A DNA stretch of 64,000 bases from Agelaius tricolor (lineage: Eukaryota; Chordata; Aves; Passeriformes; Icteridae): assembly GCA_023055355.1 (NCBI GenBank), contig JALJCS010000010.1, positions 23,017,001 through 23,081,000 of the forward strand. The letters are read 5' to 3'. Of the stretch, positions 41,922 through 53,012 are shown one piece after another (within the stretch, counting starts at the first letter, position 1; each line of letters starts with the position of its first letter). Below the pieces are notes generated by a model. It ran no database searches. It saw nothing but the letters and a program-made list of their open reading frames with translations, and was not told where the DNA came from. A program made the position numbers and the translations under genes.

Positions 41922-41930
41922 GTTACTCAC
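41922..41930 (-). other. CNTNAP5: CNTNAP5 exon 1 splice donor
   Basis: On the minus strand the exon ends AATT and the intron begins GTGAGTAAC, a near-perfect donor. Placing the boundary here gives phase 1 and fits the known protein continuation (Asn, then a split Tyr codon). Reading on without splicing would give a Cys and then leave the family sequence. Confidence 0.88.
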
Positions 41931-42009
41931 AATTTGTTGCAGTTAATCCCAGATGCCATAAAGTGAAGAAGAGCAGCAGAGTGAAGCCCCCGAGGGCTCG
42001 GGAATCCAT
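41931..42009 (-). CDS. CNTNAP5: CNTNAP5 exon 1, coding part (signal peptide)
   Basis: CNTNAP5 (Caspr5) is a type I membrane protein of the neurexin superfamily, expressed in neurons and related to the contactin-binding CNTNAP proteins. The minus strand reads 26 codons from an ATG at 42009: a short polar start (MDSRALGG), a hydrophobic core (FTLLLFFTLWHLGL) and a small-residue end (TATN), which is a signal peptide. The stretch LWHLGLTATN matches the human CNTNAP5 N-terminus as I remember it. The exon ends one base into the next codon at a consensus donor, and the expected next residues (Tyr-Asn-Cys, start of the discoidin domain) would complete that phase-1 codon. The start has a strong context, A at -3 and G at +4. 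Only the signal peptide is in this window; the discoidin, laminin-G, EGF and transmembrane parts must lie beyond the left edge. It could be one of the CNTNAP5-like paralogues rather than the single mammalian orthologue. Confidence 0.92.
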
Positions 42010-42109
42010 CTTCAGCCCCGGAGGGGGAAGCCAGCCGCCCGTCTGTCTCCCCTGGTCCCGGTCTCCGAGCGCCTCTCAGCCTCTGTGCGCTCGCTCTGCC
42101 TCCGCTCAT
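41931..42109 (-). other. Overlapping upstream ORF across the CNTNAP5 start
   Basis: An ATG at 42109 opens a frame that stays open past the main ATG at 42009 and out to the splice donor, so in the spliced mRNA it would continue into exon 2. It is in a different frame from CNTNAP5. Its context is weak (T at -3, A at +4), while the main start is strong. The encoded peptide is Arg/Gly-rich and looks like CpG-island composition, so I see it as a possible translational control element, not a protein. Confidence 0.4.
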
Positions 42110-42125
42110 TTACTCCATACAGCAT
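42012..42125 (-). other. Upstream ORF 1 in CNTNAP5 leader (37 codons)
   Basis: An ATG at 42125 opens a 37-codon frame ending in TGA at 42014-42012, only two bases before the main ATG at 42009. It is out of frame with CNTNAP5. Its start context is weak (T at -3), so leaky scanning is likely. It matters only if transcription starts upstream of 42125, as the TATA box suggests. Confidence 0.45.
42110..42118 (-). other. Minimal upstream ORF (ATG-GAG-TAA)
   Basis: A two-codon frame starts at 42118 and stops at 42112-42110. The stop codon is followed directly by another ATG at 42109. It lies inside upstream ORF 1 in a different frame. Very short start-stop frames of this kind can hold back scanning ribosomes; that effect is inferred. 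Confidence 0.4.
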
Positions 42126-42307
42126 CCAAGCACTCCGGGTGAAGGGAAGCCGGGGCCGGCCGGGGGACTCTTCGCAGCCCTTGGAGGAGCCGCTCCGGAC
42201 GCCGGCGGCAGTGCCCGAGCCGAGCCCGCTGCCCCGACTGCCGCCGCGGCGATTCACCTTGCGAGCAGCGGCTGGGTGGGAAGCACCAGCCGCTCGCTGG
42301 GCACCTC

Positions 42308-42313
42308 CTTATA
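42308..42313 (-). promoter_or_regulatory. CNTNAP5: TATA box of CNTNAP5 promoter
   Basis: The minus strand reads CCTATAAGG in an otherwise GC-rich context, about 300 bases upstream of the coding ATG and inside the CpG island. It predicts a transcription start near 42280. A TATA element inside a CpG island often marks a tissue-regulated gene with a focused start site; that reading is inference. Confidence 0.55.
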
Positions 42314-42604
42314 GGCGAGAGCCGCGCTGCACTCCACCTCCTCCCAGCCCCCTGGAAGTTGCTCCTCCTCGCCTTCCAGGGAGGATCCTTACTGCAATCT
42401 TTACGCGTTGTTGATAAGCATCAGAGTCACGGAGTAAATCAGATGCCTAGAGAAAAAAAAATAAATTAAAGTCTTCCTTTTCTCTTTTTTTTTCCCCTTT
42501 AGGTAGCACTGTAGCTGGAACATTTTAAAGATCCCCGGCTCAGATGTTTGTTTGCTTATGAATACATATGTTATATACACATACATAAAATATACATTAT
42601 ATCC

Positions 42605-43180
42605 TGCCATGTACAGAGCCGACAGAGCCCGACGAGCCCCAGCCCCGCTGCCGAGGCTCAGCCTCACGTCCAGGGAGGGGGATGAGCCTCGGGCGGGACT
42701 GATGCTCTATCCGCTCTTCTGTCAAGCCTGGTCCAGAGCTTCCCTGCCTGGCCCTCCCCGAAGGCGATCAGAGGGGGACCCAGGGCTTCCAGAAGAGACA
42801 CGGGGAGCTCTCGTTAGCGCCCCCGGCCTCAAGAGGAACGCGGCCGCCGGGACAGCGGACCCGGACCCGCACCCATGGTCTGTGCCCCCCTCCCGGCTGG
42901 TGAGGGTGATGCTTGCAAAAATCAGATTTCCTGACTGATTGATTACCCGACTGCTCAGCAGCTGAACGGGCCGGGATTATCTTCCCGAGGGGTGTACAGG
43001 AAACTAGAGCAGAACATGCATCCTGCCCTCCCCTGGCAGGGTGCGCCAGGAGCGCTCGGAGCCGGGCCCGCTCCGCCCGCAGCCGCACGGAGGGGAAGGC
43101 GCACCTGAGCCCAGGGCCTCGGCTTAATCACTGCCGAGCTCTAACCTTGCTGCTTTGCTGCGGCGTCACCCCGCATCAAT
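42605..43180. promoter_or_regulatory. CpG island, upstream block
   Basis: This is a second GC- and CpG-rich block upstream of the CNTNAP5 promoter, separated from the main block by about 190 bases of AT-rich DNA that includes a T-run and repeated TATACA/ATACAT motifs. It may hold distal promoter elements, or an upstream start or divergent non-coding transcript. I see no convincing exon in it. Confidence 0.7.
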
Positions 43181-46100
43181 AGAGTGCTGCATCAAAGTCA
43201 GGCCAAAATTGCATTAGCGATTCCGCTGTAATCTGCAAGGAGAGTGTGTTTGGGTCGTCTTTGGGGGTGGGGAGGGGGAAGCCGCTAGTGCTCGAAAGCC
43301 GCTGGTGCTCAGCTATAATCCCTCACAGTGGCAAGGAATAATCAGAAGAAATAGACTGTTCTCCAAAGCCATCCCGACCTGCCAACGGAGAGAAGAAGTT
43401 TAAATTGCTGGCATGCTGTAAACCTCATTTTAAAAAGCAAGGAGGGTGGAGAAAAGACATTGTGCTCAGCTATTAGGCACTAACTATACCAGAGAGGTGT
43501 CAGGAGGACATCTTTCTTATCTTTAAAGGGGTAGCCAGCTTGGAAAGCAGAAGTCCCCATTTAAAAATTGACTTAATTATTTTAGTTTCTGTTGTTACAA
43601 GTGACACAAGGTTAAACAGGAAGGATAGCTGCCTAGCACCAAGGCTTTCAGTCAAAGTCAACAAAGGATCTAGTCAGACAAAACTAAGACTTAGGAAGAA
43701 CTTAAACGCTTAATGAGCTCTACAAGTCTTTAATTTTTGACTTCAAACACATCTGAACACACCAAGGTTTCATCTTTGCTCATGCAAAGACCTGACCCAG
43801 TTGCTCTGCCCTTGTGTCTGAGCAGAATGAGATTTTGGAAATTAGGGGTGGCAGTCAGAACAAGGCTAAGTCATCACATGAAGTGTAGGCTTTCCCTTAC
43901 CCAGGTCCTGGTGGAGGTACTGAACTGATCACCCAGGAGAGCTCTGTGCAAGGGCACAGACACCCTGGCGTCTGAGCTGGCCCAATTTTGAAGGCAGTGA
44001 GCTCTGCTCATTTCCCTTAGTGGATGGGGTGAGAAAGGGTCTCACACCTATTCCTGTTTTCTGATCCTAGTCAGAAACATCTCATCTTCTCCATACCAAT
44101 CATAATTGGTGACTGGCCCAGGAAGTAAGTATTGCTGGAAAGGCCAGGAGGTTGGAGTACTAAGAAAATTATGCTATTAACTTGACTTTTTCAGGTGAGT
44201 GATCAAATTTTAGAAGTGCTATCAGTGCTTCCAGAGCTACCACTTGAGTAAAGCTGAGCAGTAGAATACATCACAAATCCTAAGCCAAAGTGGGGTTTTC
44301 TCTGGAGACACAAGTCTTTGACACACTCACAACCTTGCAGCTATGTATTCTGAAATTAGCGGCATTCAAAGAAGGAAATTAAAAATGGGGAGGGGTGTTT
44401 CATGCTTTCCTTTTAAAAAATAATTAAAAATTAAATTGACTGAGTTTAAAATATTTTCAGTGTCTCTTTAAACTCTCTGGCACATTGGTACACTTTTTAA
44501 CTGACTCACAGAACTAATTAGTGGCTTGTTTATAGGAAAACAGATGTGGAAATGAATTATGCAGGCTAATTAAAAGCTATCAGTAAATATGAGCCCCATC
44601 CTACAATGCATCCCAGTGGTCACCAATATGGATCTGACTGCAGAATCTGGACCCCAGTTATAATATTGGTTTTCAAATCACCCTTGTGAGACACACCTCT
44701 TCCATAATCTCCTTTGTATCATAAATGCCAGACATTGCCTTAAGATTTGTGAATGTTTGGGTGCAGGAGCACTACAACTGAGAAGTTATGACCAGACTGG
44801 AGGGCTATGCAGCTGTTTGTTGCAGGAAATTATGTAAATAATGTCATGTTTAAGGGCTTTTTGCCAGCAAGATTTTTATTAGAGTAAATTTATTAATTGC
44901 TGTTAAAGATGTTCAGACAAAAACTGTGGCTCATCATCAATTACAGATCTGAGTACCCTGGATTTTGGGAAAACTCAGTTGTTTATTTAGTTTTAGAGTA
45001 CCTGGACATTATTCAAAATCACAGTGATGGCTGCCACTGAAGGTGTTTCAAATGTGGCTATGAGTGGAGGCTCTATTACACCTATAGTTATTAGTCCTCT
45101 CTAACTCACCAGTTTTTAACTCCTTTATAACACTTGCATTCACTGTGGCACATCTTCTTCTCCTCAATGAAAACAAAACTGACCTTAACAGTGAAGACCC
45201 TGATTTCTTTCCTTTCTGTGTCTGCCTCTTCTTTGATAAAATTCATTTATACCCTTTTGCCAGTCCCTTGATGTTCACTCCCTGTTTGTTAAACAAGTGG
45301 AACACACCAATACCTCCTCTTGTTCACGTGGCAGGAGGAGAAATATCCAAATGTCTGGCATGTGTTCAGAATCTGCAGTCACGGTGATCATAATTTTGGG
45401 GACAATGCCAATCATCATTAGTCATCTGGGGCTGTACTGGAATAGCTGTGTGAGTTCTTGGTGAGAAAACCTAACATGGGAAAAGAAATCAGGTCCTTAC
45501 TCTGTGCACCCCAAAGGCAGCTGGGTGCCCCTGTTAATGCTGCCCAGGACACAGGCAGTGCATGCCCTGCGTGATGGGAAGAGCAAGACCAGCAGCATTG
45601 CACCAATAGCTGGTCCCATCACAGCCTCACTGGCTTTACAAGGCAAGCCACAAATTGCTGAAATTGAGCATTTAAGTTTTTTAGCCTCAGTGTCCTCAAG
45701 TCTATTCTGCCAGTCTGGAGCCTTGTTATTTGAGCTGAAGGAACTATTTGTGGGAATTAATGAATAGGAAAGCAAAGGAAGGACATGGACACATAAGGAA
45801 GAGCAGGAAAAGCTGGCTACCACTAGGGAAGTTAGGGAATGTATTTTTGAGTTTTGAAGGAAAAAGCTTTTTTATTTAAATGTTATCTGAGGAGGTAAGT
45901 TTATCTGTGATCAGATAAACTTGTTTTCTTTCCTAGAGTCAGTAAACAGCATTAGTACTGCTACAACCCATGTTGAGTTTGCCACTAGAAGCAATAGCAG
46001 TTTAGCCCATGAATACAAACAATCCAGCTGTTTGGATAATTGCAGCTGGAAGCTTTATCTCTGACCCCAGACTGTACAGAATGAAAGAATAGCATTACAT

Positions 46101-48507
46101 ATATGAAAACTTATTTGTACATGGCTTTGGGATCACATATTGCAGTTTCCTGTTGATAATAAGAATTTATCTGAAGAATATGTTTCCCATCAAAAAACCT
46201 AAAGGTCACATAAAAAAAAACCCTGAAGGTCATTTATTTCTTTTTCCCTTCGAGTATTCTCCTATAAATAGAAAGGACTCATTCATTAAAGAGAATATGT
46301 GGGAAGCTTTCATAAAACACACCGACCCTGACCAGGTGAGTGCAACAGCAGGCTGCTCATTATCCTTGGATAGATCCACAGCATACCTAAGTCTGGAGGA
46401 TAGGAAAACGTAATGATCTGCTGGGATAATCTGATGGCCAGTAGCATTTTTGAAATGCATGCTGAGATTAGGTAAAAGAAATCAGATGCCAAGCTGTGCA
46501 GCGATTATTGGAAGACAAAGAACTGAAATCACCACTTCCTCCCCCTCACCTTCCCCCCCATTATTTTACCACTGTCTGCTGGTATTATTGCTTTCATTAC
46601 ATTATCTTGTCTGCCTATGAAGACACTTGTGTCAATCATGGCCAGATACAGCTACCGGTCTTAAAAGATCAATAACCTGAGTAAATAATAGTACAAATGA
46701 CTATGGCTACAAATTACCTAGGGACTGAAATAGGCCTTATTTGGGACACACTCCTCCCTGGTGTGATTCCAGGGACATTGTGCTTTGCAGTGCTGGAAGG
46801 AGTCACAGAGGGCACAGCCATGGTCTGCTGTCTGTGCTGGTTCCCTGCTAAACACAGTGGTCAGCTCTAGCTGGGCCAGTCACCATTGTCTCCCTGAGCA
46901 ATACTGCTTTTTTACTGAAATGCAGCAAAATCCTGGCGCAGTTATTGTCCCAGAGTCAGCTTTCCACCAGTGTCCAGTGAAGAGTTGGACTTCATGAGGT
47001 GTTGGCATAACTGCAAACCCCATTCCTGTGGTCTCATCAACCACCAATCAGCCCTGATGAGAGAACTCCTACACAAACTAACACAATTTTTCCCCCTTGT
47101 TCTGAAGCCATACAAATTAGAATGAAAAAACCCATTAAAAGTCCCTGGACAGTTAGGTGTCACAGGATGGATGTAGTCCTTGGAGTACAGCTGGCTAGCT
47201 AATGGGAACACAGTTAAGGAATAAGGTGTATAAGTCTCCTAGCTGAGGTCAAAGCCCAGCATCTGTCTCACAATACTTATAAACTTCAAGGCAAAGAAGA
47301 CCAAAAGAAATTACAGAAGCTGGGGAAGCATTTAGCAAAAATCTGTGTTTGATAGGCACCCCAGTTCAGACTACAGAGTTGGAAGGGAGGAATGTTTTCT
47401 GTATGAATACCTTTTTCCATACATAAAGAAGACAGCTTGTCACTCATTGGTGGCTATCAAGTCTCCATTTTGCAGAGATTCAGTCATTCAGTCATGGAAT
47501 TACAGTGTCTGCCATGTCACCAATGTGAGTAATGACATATAATGAATAGACACTGCGATAGATTTTCAGAAGCAATTAGCAATTCTGCATGAACAACCAA
47601 GGTATCCCTTAAGGGGAATTTTTTTTTCAGAATGATTTGGGCCTTTACCTGCTCAGTTCTATGATCTGCCTGTTCAAAAAAAGACAGCTAAAAGGAGAGG
47701 CATCCAAAATCATTAGCCTCCATTGAACATTTGCACCTCAGTCTACCACTAATCCATAGCCTCATGCTCTAGGAGAGAAACAGTCACCTGGGCCTATATA
47801 CATAACAAACAACTTTGAATGTCTCCATGATTTTACTGACAAAGTTTGCAAGGAATGAAAAAGAGAGCTAATTTCATCAAATAAATCACTTGTGACAAAT
47901 GGCTCATCCAGTGCTTGCACTCAGAAAATTATTATTAGCAACAGCTGGGCTGGGTATGACAACCTATATTCAGACATTCTCTTTACTTTTCTGCCTGTCC
48001 TTCACTAATCTCTCATTGTGGATGGAGGTCAGAGAGGAGTGAAAAGAGGAAAGTTGTGTGGAAGCTAATGCAATCATTAGGTCATTTTTAACCTTGCTGC
48101 AATTATCATACAGAAGGAGTCAACTGAGAATAATGAAAGACAAGATGGTAATTTAGTCTCCCTTGAAAAAGAGGAAGAAATGAATACACCTTGTCTCAAA
48201 AGCCATCAGGATTTCTAAATTCAATCCTGTGGGAATGAGCAGCTCCTGAGCACTCCTGTGTTGCTCCCTTCTCAGCATAGGCACAGCATATTCAGAATCT
48301 TGGGCCCATGTTTTTGCAGATACCTGCCCTTCTAAAGGATGATGCTGTAATTTCTTTGATGCAGACATTAAAGGACATGGAACAGAAAACGAAATTAATA
48401 GAGGTTCTTTAGTCACAGTATCACTGACCTGCTTCTAGACAAACTACTTGCCGAGGGCTGAGCTGAAAGCTAATTTGGCCTAAACTATGAAAATTCCCAT
48501 TTATTAA

Positions 48508-48590
48508 TGTTGTGTATGTGTGCTTGTATATCTGTATATACACATGCATATGTACACATATATTTGTACAAGTATGTACAGACACACGGA
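48508..48590. repeat. TG/TA/CA-rich degenerate microsatellite
   Basis: Mixed TGTG, TATA and CACA steps with embedded palindromic words such as CATGCATATG and TGTACA. Likely an old purine-pyrimidine alternating repeat. Confidence 0.55.
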
Positions 48591-51354
48591 AATCTGTGTA
48601 AGACATGAAATCAAACAAGGCAAACTCACCCCTCACTAGGAGATCCATTTATTTCCTACCTACTGACTAAAAATGTTTATTTCCTCTAGGAAGTGAATGC
48701 ATTTGCATCAAAACTAAACAGTTCCATGTAGACCTACCACTGTCTTTTCAAAGCAAAGTGATTTTAACTCACTGTGAGAGAGAGATGATTATACAGTAAT
48801 GTGTAGGCCTGAGTCAGACACGCTCATCTTACTTCTGACTGCAGCCAGCTTGAGGTATAAGCAGCCTCTGCTTTCTGCCAGTCTGGATTGCAGATTGCAC
48901 TGGAGATAATGAATCCCTCCTACTCACTAAAGATCTGCTGACAACATGAGAATATTAACATATTGTAACTAACTGCAAGGGTGGATATTCAGGGGTTTTC
49001 TAGCAATCAATGTATTTTGTTTTAGTTATCACAAAAAGAATAAGTGATTTGAGCAACCACTATCAAAACTAAGCCATAATTAGAAGTCCTACTTAATTTT
49101 TTTCTGACTCTCAGGGTCTGTTTTTTGCTTGTTATAAGGGCAGTTATATTGGATGGTGTTATAAATTCCAGGGTAAGGAAGAAAATCAAACTCACCACTG
49201 AGATTTTTTATGCTAGGGATTTAAACTAGAGCAAACAAGTCCCACCATGTTCCCATTAAGGAGGAGGAATCCCAGGAGGCCAAACTTCTGTGCACTTACG
49301 AGTTGTGTGTTGAATTAGTTGAGGTTCAGCCAGAAAATGTGCAAGATTTCAGATTTCACTGAGCCTGCATGAAGGGAACTTTCTTGGTTGTGTGCAGGGC
49401 TGAAGACCAAGGGGTGAAGTGCAGTAAACTGTGCCCTGGAGTTCAGCTAAACCCCTGACTTTAACCTGTCACCCACACAGTGTGAATATGAGCCAAGTTT
49501 GAGACTGGATTCAGACTCACTTCCAAGGGTTGCAGAGATGTATCCAGGGTCAAAAGGCAGGATGAAGCCACAGAAAGAGTGTGGCAAAGCTATCCCAGGT
49601 TCTCTTTGTTTTCTTAATTGGATTCATTGCCGATGAATCAAATTCATTCATTCATCCCATATTATCTCTCCAGAGTGAAAATCAGTTTCATAACTGTAAC
49701 AACTCAAGAGAATTATAACCATCAGTGGCAACAGCATACAACTCTAATCCTATCTGAATAGGCAGCAAAATGCAGCAGAGACATTTGACTTTGTTTCTCC
49801 ATCTTAGGGGTTAAGATGATCATTGCAGGCAGATCCAGGCAGCAGAGAATCTCAACAGTGACAGGAAGGTCACAAGCATGCAGCTGTGCTCTGTAAAAAC
49901 CTTTAGCATTGCCTAATATGAAGAATCAAACGTGGAAATGAGGAGTATGTATTGACATCTACGTGTGTTAGTAGCACTTATGTAATTGAATTTATTATAA
50001 GCAACTTAATTCCCAGAGGGCAATTATAACAGATGGATAAACAAGATGCAATATATTGTTCACTTTATGACAATGATCACATAATTCCATCTTCAATGCT
50101 TTTACTATTTGCATGAAACACTGATTAATAAAGCTTTGAAAGGCTGTCAGACAAAGATATATGAATGTGTGATATGAGTGAAATTACTCCCTAGTATAAA
50201 ATCTAGGGAAGTCGTATCAGGGATGAACATGATCTATTCTGTCCACCAGGTTCTCCTTGACAAAGGCTGAGCAGTGACTACAACCAGCTATAATCATTAT
50301 CCTCCACTTTAATTCTTTTTTAATCCACTTTTTTGTCCATTTACATCATGAGCCTTTGAGGAACAGCCACCTTCCTCCCTATCCATGTCAACACATGCTG
50401 TAGTTCTGACCCCACTGTGAAGGTTGCAGAATCACAGTATTACCATAGGTCAAGAATTACACAAACAATTAGCACTGCCAGCACAGCAGTGAGCAAAAGT
50501 CACAATATCAAAAAAGGAAATAATCACCAAGAGCTTAGAAGGATGAAGGGTTAATTCATTTACCACAAACCCATGTCACTGGAGATGCATTCTGTGGATT
50601 AACATTACTGATACATCCATTTTGTTAAGTGGATACAGTTGTCTGCTGACACTGCTTCACTTGAGATCATTGTATTATTGAGGTATCTCACAAAAAACTG
50701 ATACCAATTCCCATTAGGAATTTTAACAAAACTACAACACAGCTTTTAAGATTTTGAGTATTTTGAAATTAAAGAATGGACCTTGTAACAATCATTTTGG
50801 TTCTGAATTAGAAAATGTGTTTTTTAATAATTGTATTATTGGTTAGTTTCAGAAGAAAAAGGGATGCTTAAAGAATGATCAGATACCTGGCTATACCTAG
50901 GTGAAATCTTTCTTGTTCTTTATCACCTCAAAGATGATTGAAATGAAAGGTCAAGGTCGAAGTTAAATCTGTGATTTTGAGGCTGTTACGTGATATCCCA
51001 TGACTAATTTATGCTTCTGGTACCTAAGATTTCTTTTTTTTCTGAGAATTGTTTAATTCCCAAATCTGCTGAATATGCCCTATTGCCCTTGGGAATTTCT
51101 ATTTTGAAAACTACTGCTTAAACTTTCTGGGTTGAGCATCCCCTAATGGAACTGTATGTAGCTCCACCTAATTTTAATGCTCACTTACATCAGCTGGATG
51201 TCATATAGTGCTAAAATGAAATGCAGTACCCAAATTCTATAGGTTTTATATAAGGTTTTATATAATTTTAAGCTACCTGGAGAAATTGGGAGTGTTTAGC
51301 TCCGGGAACTTTGTGTTACCTTGTCTTACACTGATACAAGGGAAGATAACATCA

Positions 51355-51396
51355 AATGAAGGGGACATGGAGCAAAATGAAGAGGACATGGAGCAA
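51355..51396. repeat. 21-base tandem duplication
   Basis: Two adjacent 21-base copies containing GACATGGAGCAA, differing at one base (AAGGGG versus AAGAGG). Non-coding context. Confidence 0.85.
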
Positions 51397-51436
51397 ATGG
51401 ATTTATTTTTAAGTCTGTGCTAATCTTCACAGGGCG

Positions 51437-51485
51437 GTTTTTTGTTTGTTTGTTTTGAGTTTTTTTGTTTTGTTTTTTTTCTCTT
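51437..51485. repeat. T-rich (TTTG)n tract
   Basis: TTTTTTG, TTTG and TTTTG units over about 50 bases. Simple low-complexity sequence. Confidence 0.65.
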
Positions 51486-52960
51486 TCATAAGCTCTTCCT
51501 AAAGTGTAGATGATATGTTATTTACTGGGAATAATCCTGTTAGGAGGATAGTGTTGTATGCATCCATCTCTCCATAGATCACTTGCTGCAGGGACACCAA
51601 TATTTGAAATCAAAGAGTGATATCTCGCTATCTAGCCCTAAGGAGAACTCCAATTTATTGCATTCCATAATCTGTATGTGTGATGTCAAATCATGAAGCA
51701 TAAACTGTAAAGCAGAGGTGAGAAAGACGCTTAGAAAAATCAAAGTTTTGTCTTTTTGATAGCAAGAGATTTAGGGTGAGAGGGCATCATACAACATTCT
51801 CATTAAGCTCTCTGCTGTTTGGTTTTCAGTCTGCTGAAAGACTAAGCTACATGCTTTCTTTCTCTATCAAATACTTTTCTGAAGATAAACAGTTGTTTTA
51901 ATGGAACAGGAGATTGCATAATCATTGTGAAGTCCTTGAGCTTTCTGCTGGCTGCAGATTTCTCTGTTCAAGTCCAGATGAGTTATACAATGTAAAAATG
52001 CATTTGGTAAGTTTTTCATTGACATTACCAGGAAGGTGTAATGACTGTCGCTCTGGTGTCAGCGGGAGGTGCTGTCAAGAAGGGTAAGGAAAAAAAACCC
52101 TTAAAACCCCCTGCAGACAATCAAGAAGAAATCTTGTACTCTTGAGTAATTACAATTCTCAAGGAAAAAAATAGACTTGGATAAACCTGGAGGCACCTTT
52201 ATATTTTGCCTTTTGAAACCTTCCATCTCCCTGACATTACGCTTTGCTGTTCTGTCATTTCTGTCATTGTGTCATGCTGGGATAGTTCTTTTTTCAGGGG
52301 GGAGGGAATACATTTGGTCCAAACACCCCACTGTGCCAATATTTAAAACAAAGTCTTTGTTGAGACTTTTTAAAGAAGTCTTTTAATGAACAAACAGATA
52401 TATTCTTTGTCTGTTGGAAGAGAAGCTGCAATTATCAGGGGAATTTAATTTCAAATGGCAAGTACATTTTTCATGTGGGTGGTGAGGTAGGAAGGCATCT
52501 CAGTGGTAGGTTACAGTCATGTTTGTTATGTACTTTGAATGTTACTTTTCTGCTTTCAGCATGGTGCTTTTTTTTTCTGAGGTGCACAGGAAGCCTGGAG
52601 CAGTAAAGAGCCTCCCTTCCATGCCATTTTCCCACTTGTAAAGAAATTATGACTGAAATTGCAGTTGTGAAGGTATGCAGTCACAGAAATTGCATCCCAG
52701 GGAGGGGTCATGTCTTTCTGAAAGTTATTGCTGTCCCTTTGTCTAGACAGAAAATGGCTGAACAACTCTCTTGAGTTACTCCATTCCTTCTGGTTCCTTC
52801 CTGTGTGGATAGTTTTCTCTGCTCTCTTTCTCATTCTCTTTCTTTTCACCACTCCATCCACATCCTTTTTCTTTTCAAAGGTAGTTCATGGACTAGTCAG
52901 TCCATGTGCCATCAAATTATACTCTTCCTTATGTCCTTTTTGGATCTCAAAACCATCAAT

Positions 52961-53012
52961 GGTGTGGTTTGGTTTTGCTTTGTTTTGGTTTGTTGGTTTT
53001 GTTGGGTTTTCT
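52961..53012. repeat. T/G-rich (GGTTTT)n-like tract
   Basis: Irregular GGTTT, TTTTGG and TTGG units. Low-complexity; not a telomere array, because the units are not regular TTAGGG. Confidence 0.6.

Larger units (their letters stand above)
1..41930 (-). other. CNTNAP5: CNTNAP5 intron 1 (5' part, runs off left edge)
   Basis: Everything left of the exon-1 donor is intron 1 as far as I can tell. CNTNAP family genes have very long introns, and a search by eye for the expected exon 2 (a minus-strand frame starting Tyr-Asn-Cys-Asp-Asp, then a discoidin segment) found nothing. A short exon of about 100 bases could still be missed. The interval is AT-rich and sparse in repeats. Confidence 0.75.
42010..42283 (-). 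other. CNTNAP5: Inferred CNTNAP5 5' UTR
   Basis: This is the GC-rich segment between the coding ATG at 42009 and a start site inferred about 25-30 bases downstream of the TATA box at 42308-42313. The length, about 270 nt, rests only on that inference; no cap-site evidence is available. It contains three upstream ATGs, at 42125, 42118 and 42109 on the minus strand, described separately. A potential alternative donor (CAAG then GTGAAT) lies near 42257, so an internal 5' UTR splice cannot be excluded. Confidence 0.55.
40945..42415. promoter_or_regulatory. CpG island, main block, at CNTNAP5 promoter and exon 1
   Basis: GC content rises abruptly near 40945 in an AT-rich region and CpG dinucleotides become dense. 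The block covers the TATA box, the 5' UTR, the first coding exon and about 1 kb of intron 1. It includes five GGAC units (40972-40991) and a 12-base tandem pair (41119-41142). Long open frames here on both strands (up to 278 codons) are composition artefacts. Confidence 0.85.

Noticed and set aside
42012..42257. 81-codon minus-strand frame just upstream of CNTNAP5
   Set aside because: The first 44 codons need a GTG start. Only the part from the ATG at 42125 is kept, as an upstream ORF.
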